From assembly GCA_958299035.1 (NCBI GenBank), contig CATQJL010000112.1, positions 3,146,123 through 3,210,122 of the forward strand: a DNA stretch of 64,000 nt. The letters are read 5' to 3'. This document shows positions 44,467 to 54,637 of this stretch, one piece after another. The first letter of the stretch is position 1. Each line of letters starts with the position of its first letter. The notes beneath the pieces are model-generated. The model saw only the letters and a program-made list of their open reading frames with translations. It made no database searches and was not told the DNA's origin. A program made the position numbers and the translations under genes. Source of the stretch: Cylicocyclus nassatus. Taxonomy: Eukaryota; Nematoda; Chromadorea; Rhabditida; Strongylidae.

Positions 44467-44706
44467 TCACAAATTCTCAAACAAACATTCATGAACTTCA
44501 AGGATTTTCGAAACCTGCCCTGCCTTTAGCTTAAGTCCCATAATCTTTATTTGTATAGCCGGCACTCGTCCTGAAATGTTCTCGATGACCGGCGGCGTCT
44601 CAAAGTTTGTTTTTACGATTTCCGCCACTTTAACTTCTGCTGCTCCCCGCTTTCCAAATATTCCAAAATTTGTTCACAGCAATACAGTGAACAAGAAATT
44701 TTGCAT
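44467..44706 (-). pseudogene. Secreted-peptide-like frame with an in-frame TGA
   Basis: ATG 44706 follows an AAATCGCAG acceptor-like site. The frame reads MQNFLFTVLL, TGA (44676-44674), TNFGIFGKRGAAEVKV, then AEIVKTNFETPPVIENISG and LKLKAGQVSKILEVHEC, ending FENL TGA at 44467. The first ten residues resemble a signal peptide and FGKR resembles an amidation/dibasic site, but the stop sits between them. It may be a decayed secreted-peptide gene or chance. Confidence 0.3.
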
Positions 44707-45990
44707 TTTCACTGCGATTTCAAAGGTCAGCTCACACCGGCACTATCCGCATCAAAATTCATTCTTTGCTCTATAAGGTAGAAGAGTTCTCTAAAATTTA
44801 TCGAAGAGAAACCTGCTAGTTTGATTTTTATCTTAATCTAATCTTTTGTTATTTTTCATATTGTTTCCTGGTATTTTTGTTATTCTATCGCATCAGGAGT
44901 GGAACGAGGAACTTGTTTTGGAGATGGTGCAGCCACTAGACGTTACTCAGTTTCTCACAGATCCAGGGCTGGATGAGATAATGTAGAAGAACCTCTTGCA
45001 TGATCGTTATATACTGCGAAAATTGCTACTTGGCTAGTTTTCTGAAGGCAAAGGCTCGGAAATTATTGCATGCCCTCTTAATGTTGTGACTGAATAGTAA
45101 GAAATACTATCAAGCAATTCTCGCCAATTCAAACCTGATCGTATTAGACTGTTGCTTTTTCTGGGTTAGATTATTCTTGAGGGCAGCCAGGTGTCTAGAT
45201 AAGCCCTATTGCTCCGATAAGTCGGAATCTGTGGTGTATGCTCATTTCTGCAGCAGCTCAAAAGACGTCTTTCGTTTTTTGTAATTATTTCAAACCAAGG
45301 CGATACCAATCTTCACAATCGAAACTAGTCCTTCGCCGTCTCCATTTCGAGTGTTATGTTGTTGTGATCCTTTTGTCGTAGCGGATGCACTGCATTGTAT
45401 TCGTTTGTGTTGATCAGTCAAAATTCTTTCTGGTGTTCCAATAACCTGAATCTTTTACTTTTGGTATCTATAAATCAGTTTGGTGATTTGGTCACATAAT
45501 CTTATCTTTAATTACTCGGCCACTCTTTTTTCCTCTTTCATCACATTTTTGGAGAATTCAGATGGTATTGGTGAGATTGCATGGATTTTTTGATTTTACA
45601 GCATAAAAACATGGTCCGTTTTTTCCTGTAATATGAGGTTCTCATTTTTACATTTATTCACCTTGTTAAAAGAAGTCTTTGCTCTTTTGGGAGCACGATG
45701 AGCCAACTTAACCTATATTTACCTTGTGTCAATAGAGCTAAAATGCACTAAGAATATCTCACGATCACATCGAACCATGCACGACTCGAGAATCGTAAAA
45801 TACTGCAAAAGTTTTCAGTGGTTTTAAAATGACCATTACATAAATTGGAATTGTTCTTCATTATGTGTTTCGTCTCTGCAAGTTTCTTTGCAGCGAAATT
45901 AAGTAGCACACTGTTGAGATTGGTGAAAGATCAGTACTTTTCTCTTCTTTTCAATATATCTGCTTGAATTTCGTACTAGCGACACAACTC
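44707..45990. other. AT-rich intergenic sequence, nothing recognised
   Basis: No supported frame, repeat or RNA gene. Confidence 0.35.
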
Positions 45991-45998
45991 CTTATTGC

Positions 45999-46244
45999 CA
46001 GGGCTCGGCACGAGGTGGCTAGATGAAAATGGAAACAAACGAAGTCCCCCTCGACTTTTGGGAATTTTTACGAAGTCCCCTTTGACCCTAGACCGTATTC
46101 CGTAAAAAATCCCCAAAAACGAAACGTCGACTAAGAAAAACGGCGCAAAATTTGTGTCTTTCGACCACAAAAACGAAACTCCCTTTGCTTTTTGTCCCAC
46201 AAACGATATCCAACTTGCTTATAAGCCACCTGTGCCGAGCCCTG
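45999..46244. mobile_element. Non-autonomous hAT element (copy 2)
   Basis: Starts CAGGGCTCGGCACGAGG, ends CACCTGTGCCGAGCCCTG. The flanks CTTATTGC (45991-45998) and CTCATTGC (46245-46252) form an 8-bp duplication with one mismatch. Same family and same orientation as 6551-6830. Confidence 0.85.
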
Positions 46245-46389
46245 CTCATTGCTAGTAAAATTGATCTGTTTCTCATGAGACTGTCAGCGATACCTGCGTT
46301 GGGGCTATGTAAGGAAGTGAGCAGTGCCAGCTTGTTGCGGATTGAGTAAAGCGCTTACTGTCGTGGATAATTAGAGATCACACTTTCAG

Positions 46390-49300
46390 ACGATTATCAT
46401 TCCAGCGCTAATGATGTTAACCCTAAACCTTGTTGAAGGTAGTATTGAGTAACACTATTCCTCTTCCGCGGACATAAATAGGCGACAGTATTGGTGTTGC
46501 CCAATACTATCATCAACAATTTGTTGAGCAACACTCCTTTCTTGCGGATAGTGTTGAAGAACAAAATTTGTTTGATGGAGTTGCGCTGCAGTCCCATGTG
46601 GTAAAGACCATGTAGACGGATGAAGCTCTGGAAAATGATTTCCGCTTTGAAAGTGCAGACTTACAAGGGAAGGATAGTTGGATGCCGCGGCCATTCCTGA
46701 TGATTTGTATACCAGAAAATCCGCCTTCGAATGCAGATTCAGAATCTGTGCTCAAAATCTGCGAAACGATCTTTTGAAGAAAGTTATGAACTTTTTTCCT
46801 TGAAAATTTAGCCTACTTTTGGATAGAAATCACCAGATTTGATCTAGCCTACCATTTGATGCTACTGAAGGAAATTTTAGACGTAGCAATATTTATCTAG
46901 ACTATCTGGATCATACTCAGCATTTGGAAAGGAGAGAAAATTTTTTTATTGATGATTTTGACCCTCCGCAGGAACGCAATTTTTTTTTAATGAAAAATTC
47001 ATAACTCTGTTCAGATTATCGTTTCGCAGATATAAAAAACAGTCTACGAACCAGCATTCAAAAGCGCATTTTTTGGTGTACAAATCATTATGAATGGCTA
47101 CGGCATCCAAGTATCCTTCTCCTGTTAGAGGGCCCTTCTTCAGCGACAGCGCTGTATCTTTTCCATCAGTTCGCTTTCCTTCTTACTGGTCCCAGAAGAA
47201 AGAGTTTTGAAACCATATGTATATTGTAACCTTTGGATTTGAATTAGGTTTGAATTTCAAGAAATTTAAGTCAGAAGAGATCCCCTCAATTTCAATTGGG
47301 TTTCAAACGAGCAGATGCCTACCAAAGAAGGCCGTTCATTCACTAAGTAATCCATTATCTTCCAAACTTTGTTACCGTTATCAATTGTCGTGAACAAATG
47401 TGCCGCGATATAGTTGCTTGATGCTACAAACAAGTTATCTTTCTTGGTGCTTTTCCCCAGAAAGATACCTGATCTACAATATCCACGCTAAGCCTAAAAA
47501 CTGCACTGAACTAGTTCTTGGGCTGAGAATCTATACTTAGCCAATGATGCAGTCGAGCACCAGTACCGTTGCCGATAACGGTTTGAGTTTGCTTACCATC
47601 ACCTGTATCTTGCTATGTTACTATAAAGCAATTCTTTTGCTTCTGATATTGTTAAATAGATTTCGTTTGATGACGTTGCTATAACATATTGCGCATCAAA
47701 TTCTTTTGATTGAAAAAACTTTGTGCAACACTATGTTGCTCCTAGTTGTGTTCTACTCAGAAACTTGTTGCTGATGGCTTCGCATAAAATACCTTATCCG
47801 ATAGTGATGAACATACATCTTGTTGTGGTTGATCCCAACAACGGCTATACTAAACGTCAAGGCTGATGGTGTTGCGCAACAACACATTTGTTGAGAATGG
47901 CGTTGAGCAACAGTTACTCTTGTTTCTTATTGTCGATGGAGCATCTATACTTTTGATGGTGTTGCGCATTATCTATACTTTGTCGGTGGTGTAGTTTATG
48001 GACCAGCTCCATCTTTGTCGCTGTTAGCGTTGAACAACTTCATTGTTGAGGGTGGTTTAAACTGTGCTTTCTGGGCAGATTTGAGTAGTCACTTATGCTA
48101 TCACGGTAGCATTGCGCATCATCCTTTTTCCGATAGTGGTGAGATCAATATCTAAAATATCAAGCTTTCCAGAAATTGCTTAGCTGCTGTTGATGCGGTG
48201 AGAGAGTCTACGACTGGTGTCGTCGACTCCAAGCAGTAGACCGGTCGGAGTCTTGACAAGGTTGTTTTTGGCAACTCCGCTAATGGTGAGATAGGATAGA
48301 TCATAGATTTATCGAGTCAGAAATGCTCGTCAGATCATTGAGAGGCCATGCATGATACAATGTCGAGGATGGTGTTGAGCAACACAGTTCCTTTGCTGAG
48401 GATGGAATTGCGCAACACCACATTATTAAGAGACCACGGCCCAGTATCGCGGGTGGTGTTGAACAACACAATTCCTTTGCTGAGGATGGAATTGCGCAAC
48501 ACCAATTTTGTTGATCATGCTGAGGCAGTCAACATGTTGCGGATGGTGCTGCATTACACTTGTGTTCAGCATCACAATCTACAACAATATTGAACGCTTC
48601 TTGCACCACTTTGCCGCCGATAATCAAGATGTTTTACCATGGATGTTGTTAGTAAATACAATCGGATGGAAACGACCGGTGTATTACTGTTTGTGCTAAG
48701 CAACCTTACTTGTTGCTGTCAGAGCTGTAAATTTTGCTTTGTTGCGAAAGCGCAATTATTGCTTAGTACCCACTGGGGAGAGGATCTTCTAAGATTTTTT
48801 TCAATTTGCAAAAGTTACCGTAGCCGAGTGAAGTCGCAAGCCAAGATTCGCCGCGCAACTATCACCGCTGAAAATTTTTTAAATTTTGAATCGTTTGCAT
48901 TCTTATTGTCCGCATAATGTAGCTGAGTCTTGCTCAAAGATCATTTGCTGGCTTTGCAGTGTCAATATAAAGATGATACAGTTAACGAAAGCTGGCTGCT
49001 GAGAGGTTGAAGCTTATTAGACGCTCTCTAGATTCCTTTTCCATTTGCCGTTTTGCATCAAATCACCTTGGGTAGAGAGCGAGAACATTTTCGGGCTGAC
49101 CTAGTATACGGCGATGTTCAGCAACAACTTTTTTTGCTGCTGCCAGTATTGAACATCAGACTTCATTCGATGGCGTTGCACCAGAACATGGTGAGGACGA
49201 TGTTGGACAAGACTTCTTCTTTGACGAGTTAGGTTTAATCATCTTGTTGTTGATCAAGTCAACGATTCCTTCGTCAATGTTGCCGCGGAACATCAGGCTG

Positions 49301-50250
49301 GGTTTGACATTACAACAGCTTGTTGAGGATTGTGTCGAGCAACACCATCCTCAACAAGCTCATTCTTCGTCGTGGATTGAGTCAAGCACACCATTTTGTT
49401 ATGCAGTGTTGAACGGGGCTGAGCACCTCCATTTGGTTTTGATGGTGGTATCGAGCAGCACCACTGCAGCTAGTGGACTGGATTCAGAACATGTTGTCAA
49501 CGAAGTTGAACAGTGTTTGATATGATTTTGAGGATGGGTCGAGCATCACAGTTCTTGTGCCATGGATGGAAAGAACAATCCCACCAAATGTTGCAATTCT
49601 TTGATTTTGGTGGTTGAAAACTTATAAACTGCCCCCGATGGCTCCTGAACAAGGTTGTCATACGCAGTATGAGAAGTACCCTAAAATCCGTACAATAAGT
49701 CCGCCTATCAGATAAGTCCGCAATATCAGATAAGCCGCAAAGGAATTAACAGTTAAGTCCGCTTTCTTGACAGCGAAAGTCGCCCTCGCGCCGCCAAGAG
49801 TCCTGCAGATAGATCCGCTTTCTCATGCTCAGGATAGGCGAACTTATCTACTGCGGACTTATCTGATAGTGGATTTAGGAGGAGTTATCTGGTAGACTTT
49901 TGGCGGCGCAGAGGGCGTTTTTTCATCGATTTTTCGCGTCGAAACTGCAGATAAGTCCGGACTTATTGTACGGATTTTAGGGTACTAGTGTTTTAGTATA
50001 AAGGTAAGATAAATATTAATCATTACCTTGAATGCTGAAGATGGTGTTAAGCAGTATCTCTTTACCACTGGCGGAAAGTACAGTACGGCGAACTATGATG
50101 GTGTTAACATATTAAGCTTGGATGGGGTTGGGCATAAATACCCTCTCACTTAAAGGAGAGCTAATTTTTGTTAGCTTGAATGGGCGATGCGTAGGAAGCC
50201 TTTGTCGCCTTTGTCTTCCAAATCAATAGGGTACTTGCGCAAGCTTGAAT
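46390..50250. repeat. Decayed minisatellite field rich in GTTGMGCAAC palindromes
   Basis: Variants of GATGGTGTTGAGCAACACA recur at irregular spacing, for example near 46450, 46520, 47870, 48370, 48454, 49320 and 50100. The best-preserved part is an 84-bp direct repeat at 48370 and 48454 (GGTGTTGAGCAACACA, then GATGGAATTGCGCAACACCA). Most units have diverged beyond simple alignment. Short frames through it (VEQHHPQQAH) come from the repeat and are not evidence of a gene. A MITE (49679-49982) is embedded. Confidence 0.65.
49679..49982. mobile_element. Tc1/mariner-type MITE with CCCTAAAATCC ends
   Basis: CCCTAAAATCCGTACAATAA at the left is exactly matched by its complement at the right (25 bp perfect), with TA on both sides (49677-49678 and 49983-49984). 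Internal sub-repeats of CAGATAAGTCCG form further hairpins. Confidence 0.85.
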
Positions 50251-50259
50251 TTATAAATT

Positions 50260-50505
50260 ATGTTTATACTGCGACACACTTTTGAGCAGGCCGTCTTGAG
50301 ACGTTTCCGATTTTGGGAGAACTCAGCGCCTGATTATGGCAAACAGGAAGTAAATAGCTTTTCCACCGTTAGCTCTATTGGTGATGCTGAGTTAGGGTTT
50401 GAGGGACATCAGCTTTTTACAAACGATCTCAAAATTATCACCGCAGTGAATAACAATAGTAAGACCCGAAGAAGACATCCTTCAGATGTCAAGAGTGAGC
50501 ATTAG
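50260..50505 (+). CDS. Candidate exon, unidentified
   Basis: After an ACTTTTGAGCAG acceptor-like site the frame reads AVLRRFRFWENSAPDYGK, then FSTVSSIGDAELGFEGHQ and NNNSKTRRRHPSDVKSEH TAG. Hydrophilic and protein-like. GTAAAT inside and GTAAGT at 50520 are possible donors. No family. Confidence 0.3.
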   Translation: MFILRHTFEQAVLRRFRFWENSAPDYGKQEVNSFSTVSSIGDAELGFEGHQLFTNDLKIITAVNNNSKTRRRHPSDVKSEH

Positions 50506-50596
50506 GCTATGATCCTGAAGTAAGTTTCCAGTATTGTTCTCAACGCTAGCATTTGTGTTTCGCTACGATTTAATGTCATAGGAATCTAATTCATAC

Positions 50597-50743
50597 ATGG
50601 CGTTAGCCGAAAGTAACGAAAGCAGTAGCAGGATTTCGAGTCTGTTGCGGCGAATGTATAGATTGCTTCGCTATCAACCTTTACCTTCACCTTTGAACGT
50701 GCTAAGTTTTCTCACATTTTTCCATTTTCTCATTTCTACATGA
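50597..50743 (+). CDS. Short open frame or first exon, unidentified
   Basis: ATGG context start at 50597: MALAESNESSSRISSLLR, RMYRLLRYQPLPSPLNV, then a hydrophobic end LTFFHFLIST TGA, 48 residues. An acidic/Ser start followed by a basic helix looks coding. A GTGCTA donor after LPSPLN is possible. No poly(A) signal close by. Confidence 0.3.
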   Translation: MALAESNESSSRISSLLRRMYRLLRYQPLPSPLNVLSFLTFFHFLIST

Positions 50744-51390
50744 AACATCGCATGCCCTATGGTCTGGCAACGCAAAACATTGTCAAAGCCGTAGATCGTA
50801 GCTGATATTTCGCAAAATGAGCTTCTTTCGCAGACTTTATAAATGGATCGGAACTTTGCTGCCGAACTAATAGAATAGAGAAGTTAATAGAAGTTAATGC
50901 TCTTATAGCAAAGCCAATCAACTCGATTTCGTTCTTCATTTCCCTGTATGTTCATTGCACCGTAAATCCAAAGTCATATAGAAGCAGTTACATATAACAC
51001 TCAACTTTGATTACACAGCTATGATAACTGGCTGGCCCGGTTCGTTCCCTTCTTCCCTAGCGTCATGCAAATGAGTTTGGCAATTGATATCAGTTATTGG
51101 GTTAGCCAAGCGAGTTGCCAAACTCGTTCATTCGATGTATTCGGCGTTATAAACTGATTTCTATAGAAAACTTGTTGATTAGATTATGGAATTATTGCTT
51201 ATATCGAATAAAAGTGTTGCATATGCTCTCCTAGTCCACTGTGTTGCAGATTTACTGAATAGTGTGGACAAAGTTTGAAATTTTCCAAACCTGCAAAAGA
51301 TTTTCTTCATAAACCCTTTTCCGGAATTTTGTTACTCTATCTGTAGCGGATCAAGTCAGGACTTTTTTCCAACCAAATCTATTCCAAATG
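50744..51390. other. Intergenic, nothing recognised
   Basis: AT-rich. The words GTTTGGCAATTGATATCAG and GCCAAACTCGTTCATTCG near 51075-51135 form a weak inverted repeat. Confidence 0.3.
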
Positions 51391-51400
51391 GATGTAGTTA

Positions 51401-51406
51401 TTTATT
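51401..51406 (-). terminator. Poly(A) signal AATAAA
   Basis: AATAAATAA on the minus strand, about 50 bases beyond the stop of the 51457-51790 gene. Confidence 0.55.
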
Positions 51407-51456
51407 CATACTGGACACCACTTTCTCTTCCTCTCTTTCTCCCTTTACACTTTGTC

Positions 51457-51790
51457 TCACTTAGAATTATGTATTATATGTTCATTTCGGGGTGTGATTA
51501 CAGAGAATTCTGAGCGCTCTTGATTATAATACATCACAAGCATCATAAATGTCGTTGGACCTCCTGGTAAGAGATTCATGGCGGTATTGAAATCGTAGCG
51601 AATGGCGCCAAGTAGCCTAGAAACCTTGAAAATGGTCAATATGCGCTGATTAATGGAATTAGATAGAATTTTTTTTGTCTTGATAGGGAGCTTAAAAGCA
51701 AAGAATGGAAGAGAAGAATGAAGATTCGCGTAGAAAATTGGCAAAGTGTTCGCTTACAAATCCACCACGATTTCGCAACCGCATGTTCAT
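51457..51790 (-). CDS. Small two-exon gene, 73 aa, unidentified
   Basis: Exon 1 is 51790-51758 (MNMRLRNRGGF, donor GTAAGC). Exon 2 is 51645-51457 after TTAATCAG (RILTIFKVSRLLGAIRYDF, then NTAMNLLPGGPTTFMMLVM and YYNQERSEFSVITPRNEH) and ends NSK TGA. The join is in phase 0 and a poly(A) signal follows. An alternative acceptor TTTCTAG (51619) would give phase 2 and a different first exon. The exon-2 protein is clearly non-random in composition but unrecognised. Confidence 0.55.
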
Positions 51791-52093
51791 ATACTTTTAT
51801 GCATTCTAGTAATTAGAATGTATAGTACATTTCCGTTTGCAGAAAAAGCAACCAATCCGGTGTGAATTTGTGCGGTTGAACTACTGTTCTATGCACATCT
51901 ACGTACAAATCGATGTGTTTCCCCTTCCCTTATCGTAAATGATTGCTTGATGTGAATAAAGTGTATCTTACAACCGAATGTCCGTAATCCAGATTCTTCT
52001 ACTCTAGTACGATCTTCATTGCGCGTAAATCGTTCTGTTCATGGGCGCTGACCGCTTTTGATATCTTACAATGAAGTTCCTTATATAAATATA
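51791..52093. other. Spacer up to the mariner-like element, nothing seen
   Basis: AT-rich, with no gene or repeat noted. Confidence 0.35.
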
Positions 52094-53352
52094 TTAGGCT
52101 GGAAACTGAGTTTTGCAACTACTTTCACAACTACTCTCTTTAGATGTGGCACACTCAAACTTGGGCAATATGTAGAGCGTAGTGTGAGCTACAATTGATC
52201 AAAGCTGTTTGAATTTTGAAAACAATTAGGAAAATTCCAGGCAATTTTCGAAAACTAGTAAATTTTAGGACTTTTGGAGTTTTAAGGCAAAATGAAGTTG
52301 TTAGCACATAATCCGCAATCGTATATTAATTGTTGCAAGAGGTTGACTTATTCGGCTCACCAAAAAACAAATGAAATTTAGTAGCAGGTCGAGATTTGGC
52401 GCCCTCACAATTTCCAAAGAGTTGCTGTACGCAAGGCTGCTGGGTAGAAGCGTCAGTGACTAAGGAGTCAGAACCACAAAATTCCCGAGCCTTTACTTAT
52501 TGAGTTTCTTTGACCTGCTAAACAAGAATATCATGTTCATTTGTTGAATCAACTCCTCTTTCCTTGTTTGGGATGGGACCCTGTATCGTACACGGACAGT
52601 AATCTTACAAAAAAGCCCTTATCACTTCAGTATCGTTCTCGTGATCAGCATGTCGGATAACTCCCTATGCCAAGTTTCAGCCAATTCTTTCGAATTTTAT
52701 CATTTTTCCCTTCATGCCATATACCTACCGTATCACTGCGACGTCCGGTGGCGTGGCGTTATGGAGCAAAGCTACGCCGCATTCGCCTGCGGTATATCCT
52801 GAGGGCCCCTTGCGTTGTGTTGCTCGTAATCACACCCGCAAAGGAGCTAGCGTTACCCAGCGGATTGAGTCATTCTCGAAATTCTTCTTCTGTAGAGAGA
52901 CCAAAATGCGGAAGTTAAACGAAAGAAGATGAAAGAATAGATACTGAGGAAGAAGTGCCTGAAAGTACCACCCACATTCTCATCCGGGATTCAGCCTTTG
53001 CATCCGTAAAATCCATCTATTTTTCGATTTCAAATGCCTTTATTGCATTCATGCAGTTTGGACATCTACTCAAGGCGTAGCAATAGGGAATGGCTCAGTT
53101 CGTTGTCAGGAGTCAGGAGCGGCGTACTCCTGCGGCTGCAATTAAAGGCGACGCAACGCAACTGGCCCTCAGGATATACCGCAGGGGAATGCGGCGCTGT
53201 TTTGCTACATAACGCCTGCCCCCCGCGACGTCCATAACAGCAGCTGCACTTGTAGCTTACGCCACAACCAATACAGTGACAAAATTTGAGTGTGCCATGT
53301 TATGTGAGAGGAAAGTTATTGAATGAGTTGCAAAACCTAGTTTCCAACCTAA
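52094..53352. mobile_element. Mariner-type non-autonomous element with TTAGG ends
   Basis: Starts TTAGGCTGGAAACTGAG, ends AGTTTCCAACCTAA, with TA on both sides (52092-52093 and 53353-53354). A second inverted pair lies inside: GGCGTTATGGAGCAAAGC (52753) against GCTGTTTTGCTACATAACGCC (53194), extending through TATATCCTGAGGGCC / GGCCCTCAGGATATA. No transposase is seen. The word GATCAGCATGTCGGATAACTC at 52642 is shared with the Helitron-like element. Confidence 0.75.
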
Positions 53353-53354
53353 TA

Positions 53355-54294
53355 TATGCATCTTGAATTTTCGGGTTGCCAGAGTGCATTTTCTGGTTCT
53401 TTTATAGCTTGACCGAAAGACGTTTCAGTGCTCTTTATGCCTGATTTTGCGATGTGAGAAGTGCACAGAAAATCTGAACTGCTCTCTCACTTTACTTCTG
53501 CAAAAGATCATTTGCCAACTTTTTGATCAGTCAAAGCTCCATACGATTTTACTTCATGGTAGGGCTTCCTTTTTAAAGATGAAGTATCTTATATGCCTTT
53601 GTCACAGGTTGGGGTAGATTTGCCAGTAGCAACAATAATTGCCAGTTCAAGGGTCTGCTACGGTCGGCGCATCCAAATCTCCAAATCCGCTCCACTCGGG
53701 ATTGTTAACCACGACGGTGAGGCGTTGTTGATCACCACGCCCAACCTTACGGGTGACCATAAAACACCTAGACGTCCGTCTCATCCTATGCATCTTTATT
53801 GTATTGATGCCCATATTATTTCTGCAACCACACCCGTATTCAGAAGTTCCGGAATTCAAAATATTTGGAGAAATTGTGTCACTAAAACCATGTTCTTATT
53901 AGCAGGTGTTTGTCTTTGTTTCTTATGTGCGCAAACCACGTAGAGTTCGTTAATGCCTTCAGGATCATCCCGCTCATTGTTTCAACTTGCCCCTGCATGA
54001 ACTCGTCCAGAAAGCATAATTATAGTGGATGACGCTCATTCTTCCACAATTTAGCTGTCTATTTGCTTGTGGATTGTCCAATTCTACACCCTATGCTTCA
54101 CCCGATCTCAGCTCATTCACTGTTGTCTTAGACATCAGAATTTCCATTCTGGTGATTGTTGCTGCTCATACTAAACCTCTCTGTTTTGAAAGTACATTTC
54201 TCTCATTTGTGCTGCTAAATCTCTGATTGCCATCAAGGCTTTTGTAGCTCTTCCTGTAGCAATTTTTGGCTATTTGCTAATTAAGAAATTTCAT
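53355..54294. other. Intergenic, nothing recognised
   Basis: A frame at 53593-53943 on the plus strand has no splice support; the other strand is open too. Confidence 0.3.
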
Positions 54295-54637
54295 TCATTT
54301 GATGGTTTGATTATTATTCACTCTTTGTGAGTAATTTATTCCAAAAACAAGCAATTCGCTGTAGTTTATATGATTAGATTAGAACTCATACTGGAAACCT
54401 GCAACAGTTCTCTGCAGTGGTGCAAGGTCTACCTTATCGGTAAATTGGCATTCTAAAATGATTAATCTTGGATAAGAAATACTTTTGAAAAACACCCAAT
54501 AGCGCTTTTAAAAAGTTTGAATTTTCACTTTCATGTGATGAGCTTACCTGCAGAGACCCATGGAAAGTCTTGCGTAAAAATGACATCAAAATGACTTCAA
54601 TCAGGTGGTTGTGAAACTCAGTAAGAAGCCAGATCAT
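54295..54637 (-). CDS. Small three-exon gene, 57 aa, unidentified
   Basis: Exon 1 54637-54548: MIWLLTEFHNHLIEVIL, then SFLRKTFHGSLQ, with donor CAG|GTAAGC. Micro-exon 54452-54433 (NANLPI) lies between TCATTTTAG and GTAGAC. Exon 3 54358-54295 follows CTACAG and reads SELLVFGINYSQRVNNN, QTIK, TGA. Phases 0 and 2 match through all joins and the total is 174 nt. The first 20 residues are moderately hydrophobic and could be a signal. No family recognised. The 20-nt exon is the weakest part. Confidence 0.45.

Noticed and set aside
49244..49525. Plus-strand frame with VEQHHPQQAH
   Set aside because: Produced by the GTTGMGCAAC repeat field; no splice sites or homology.
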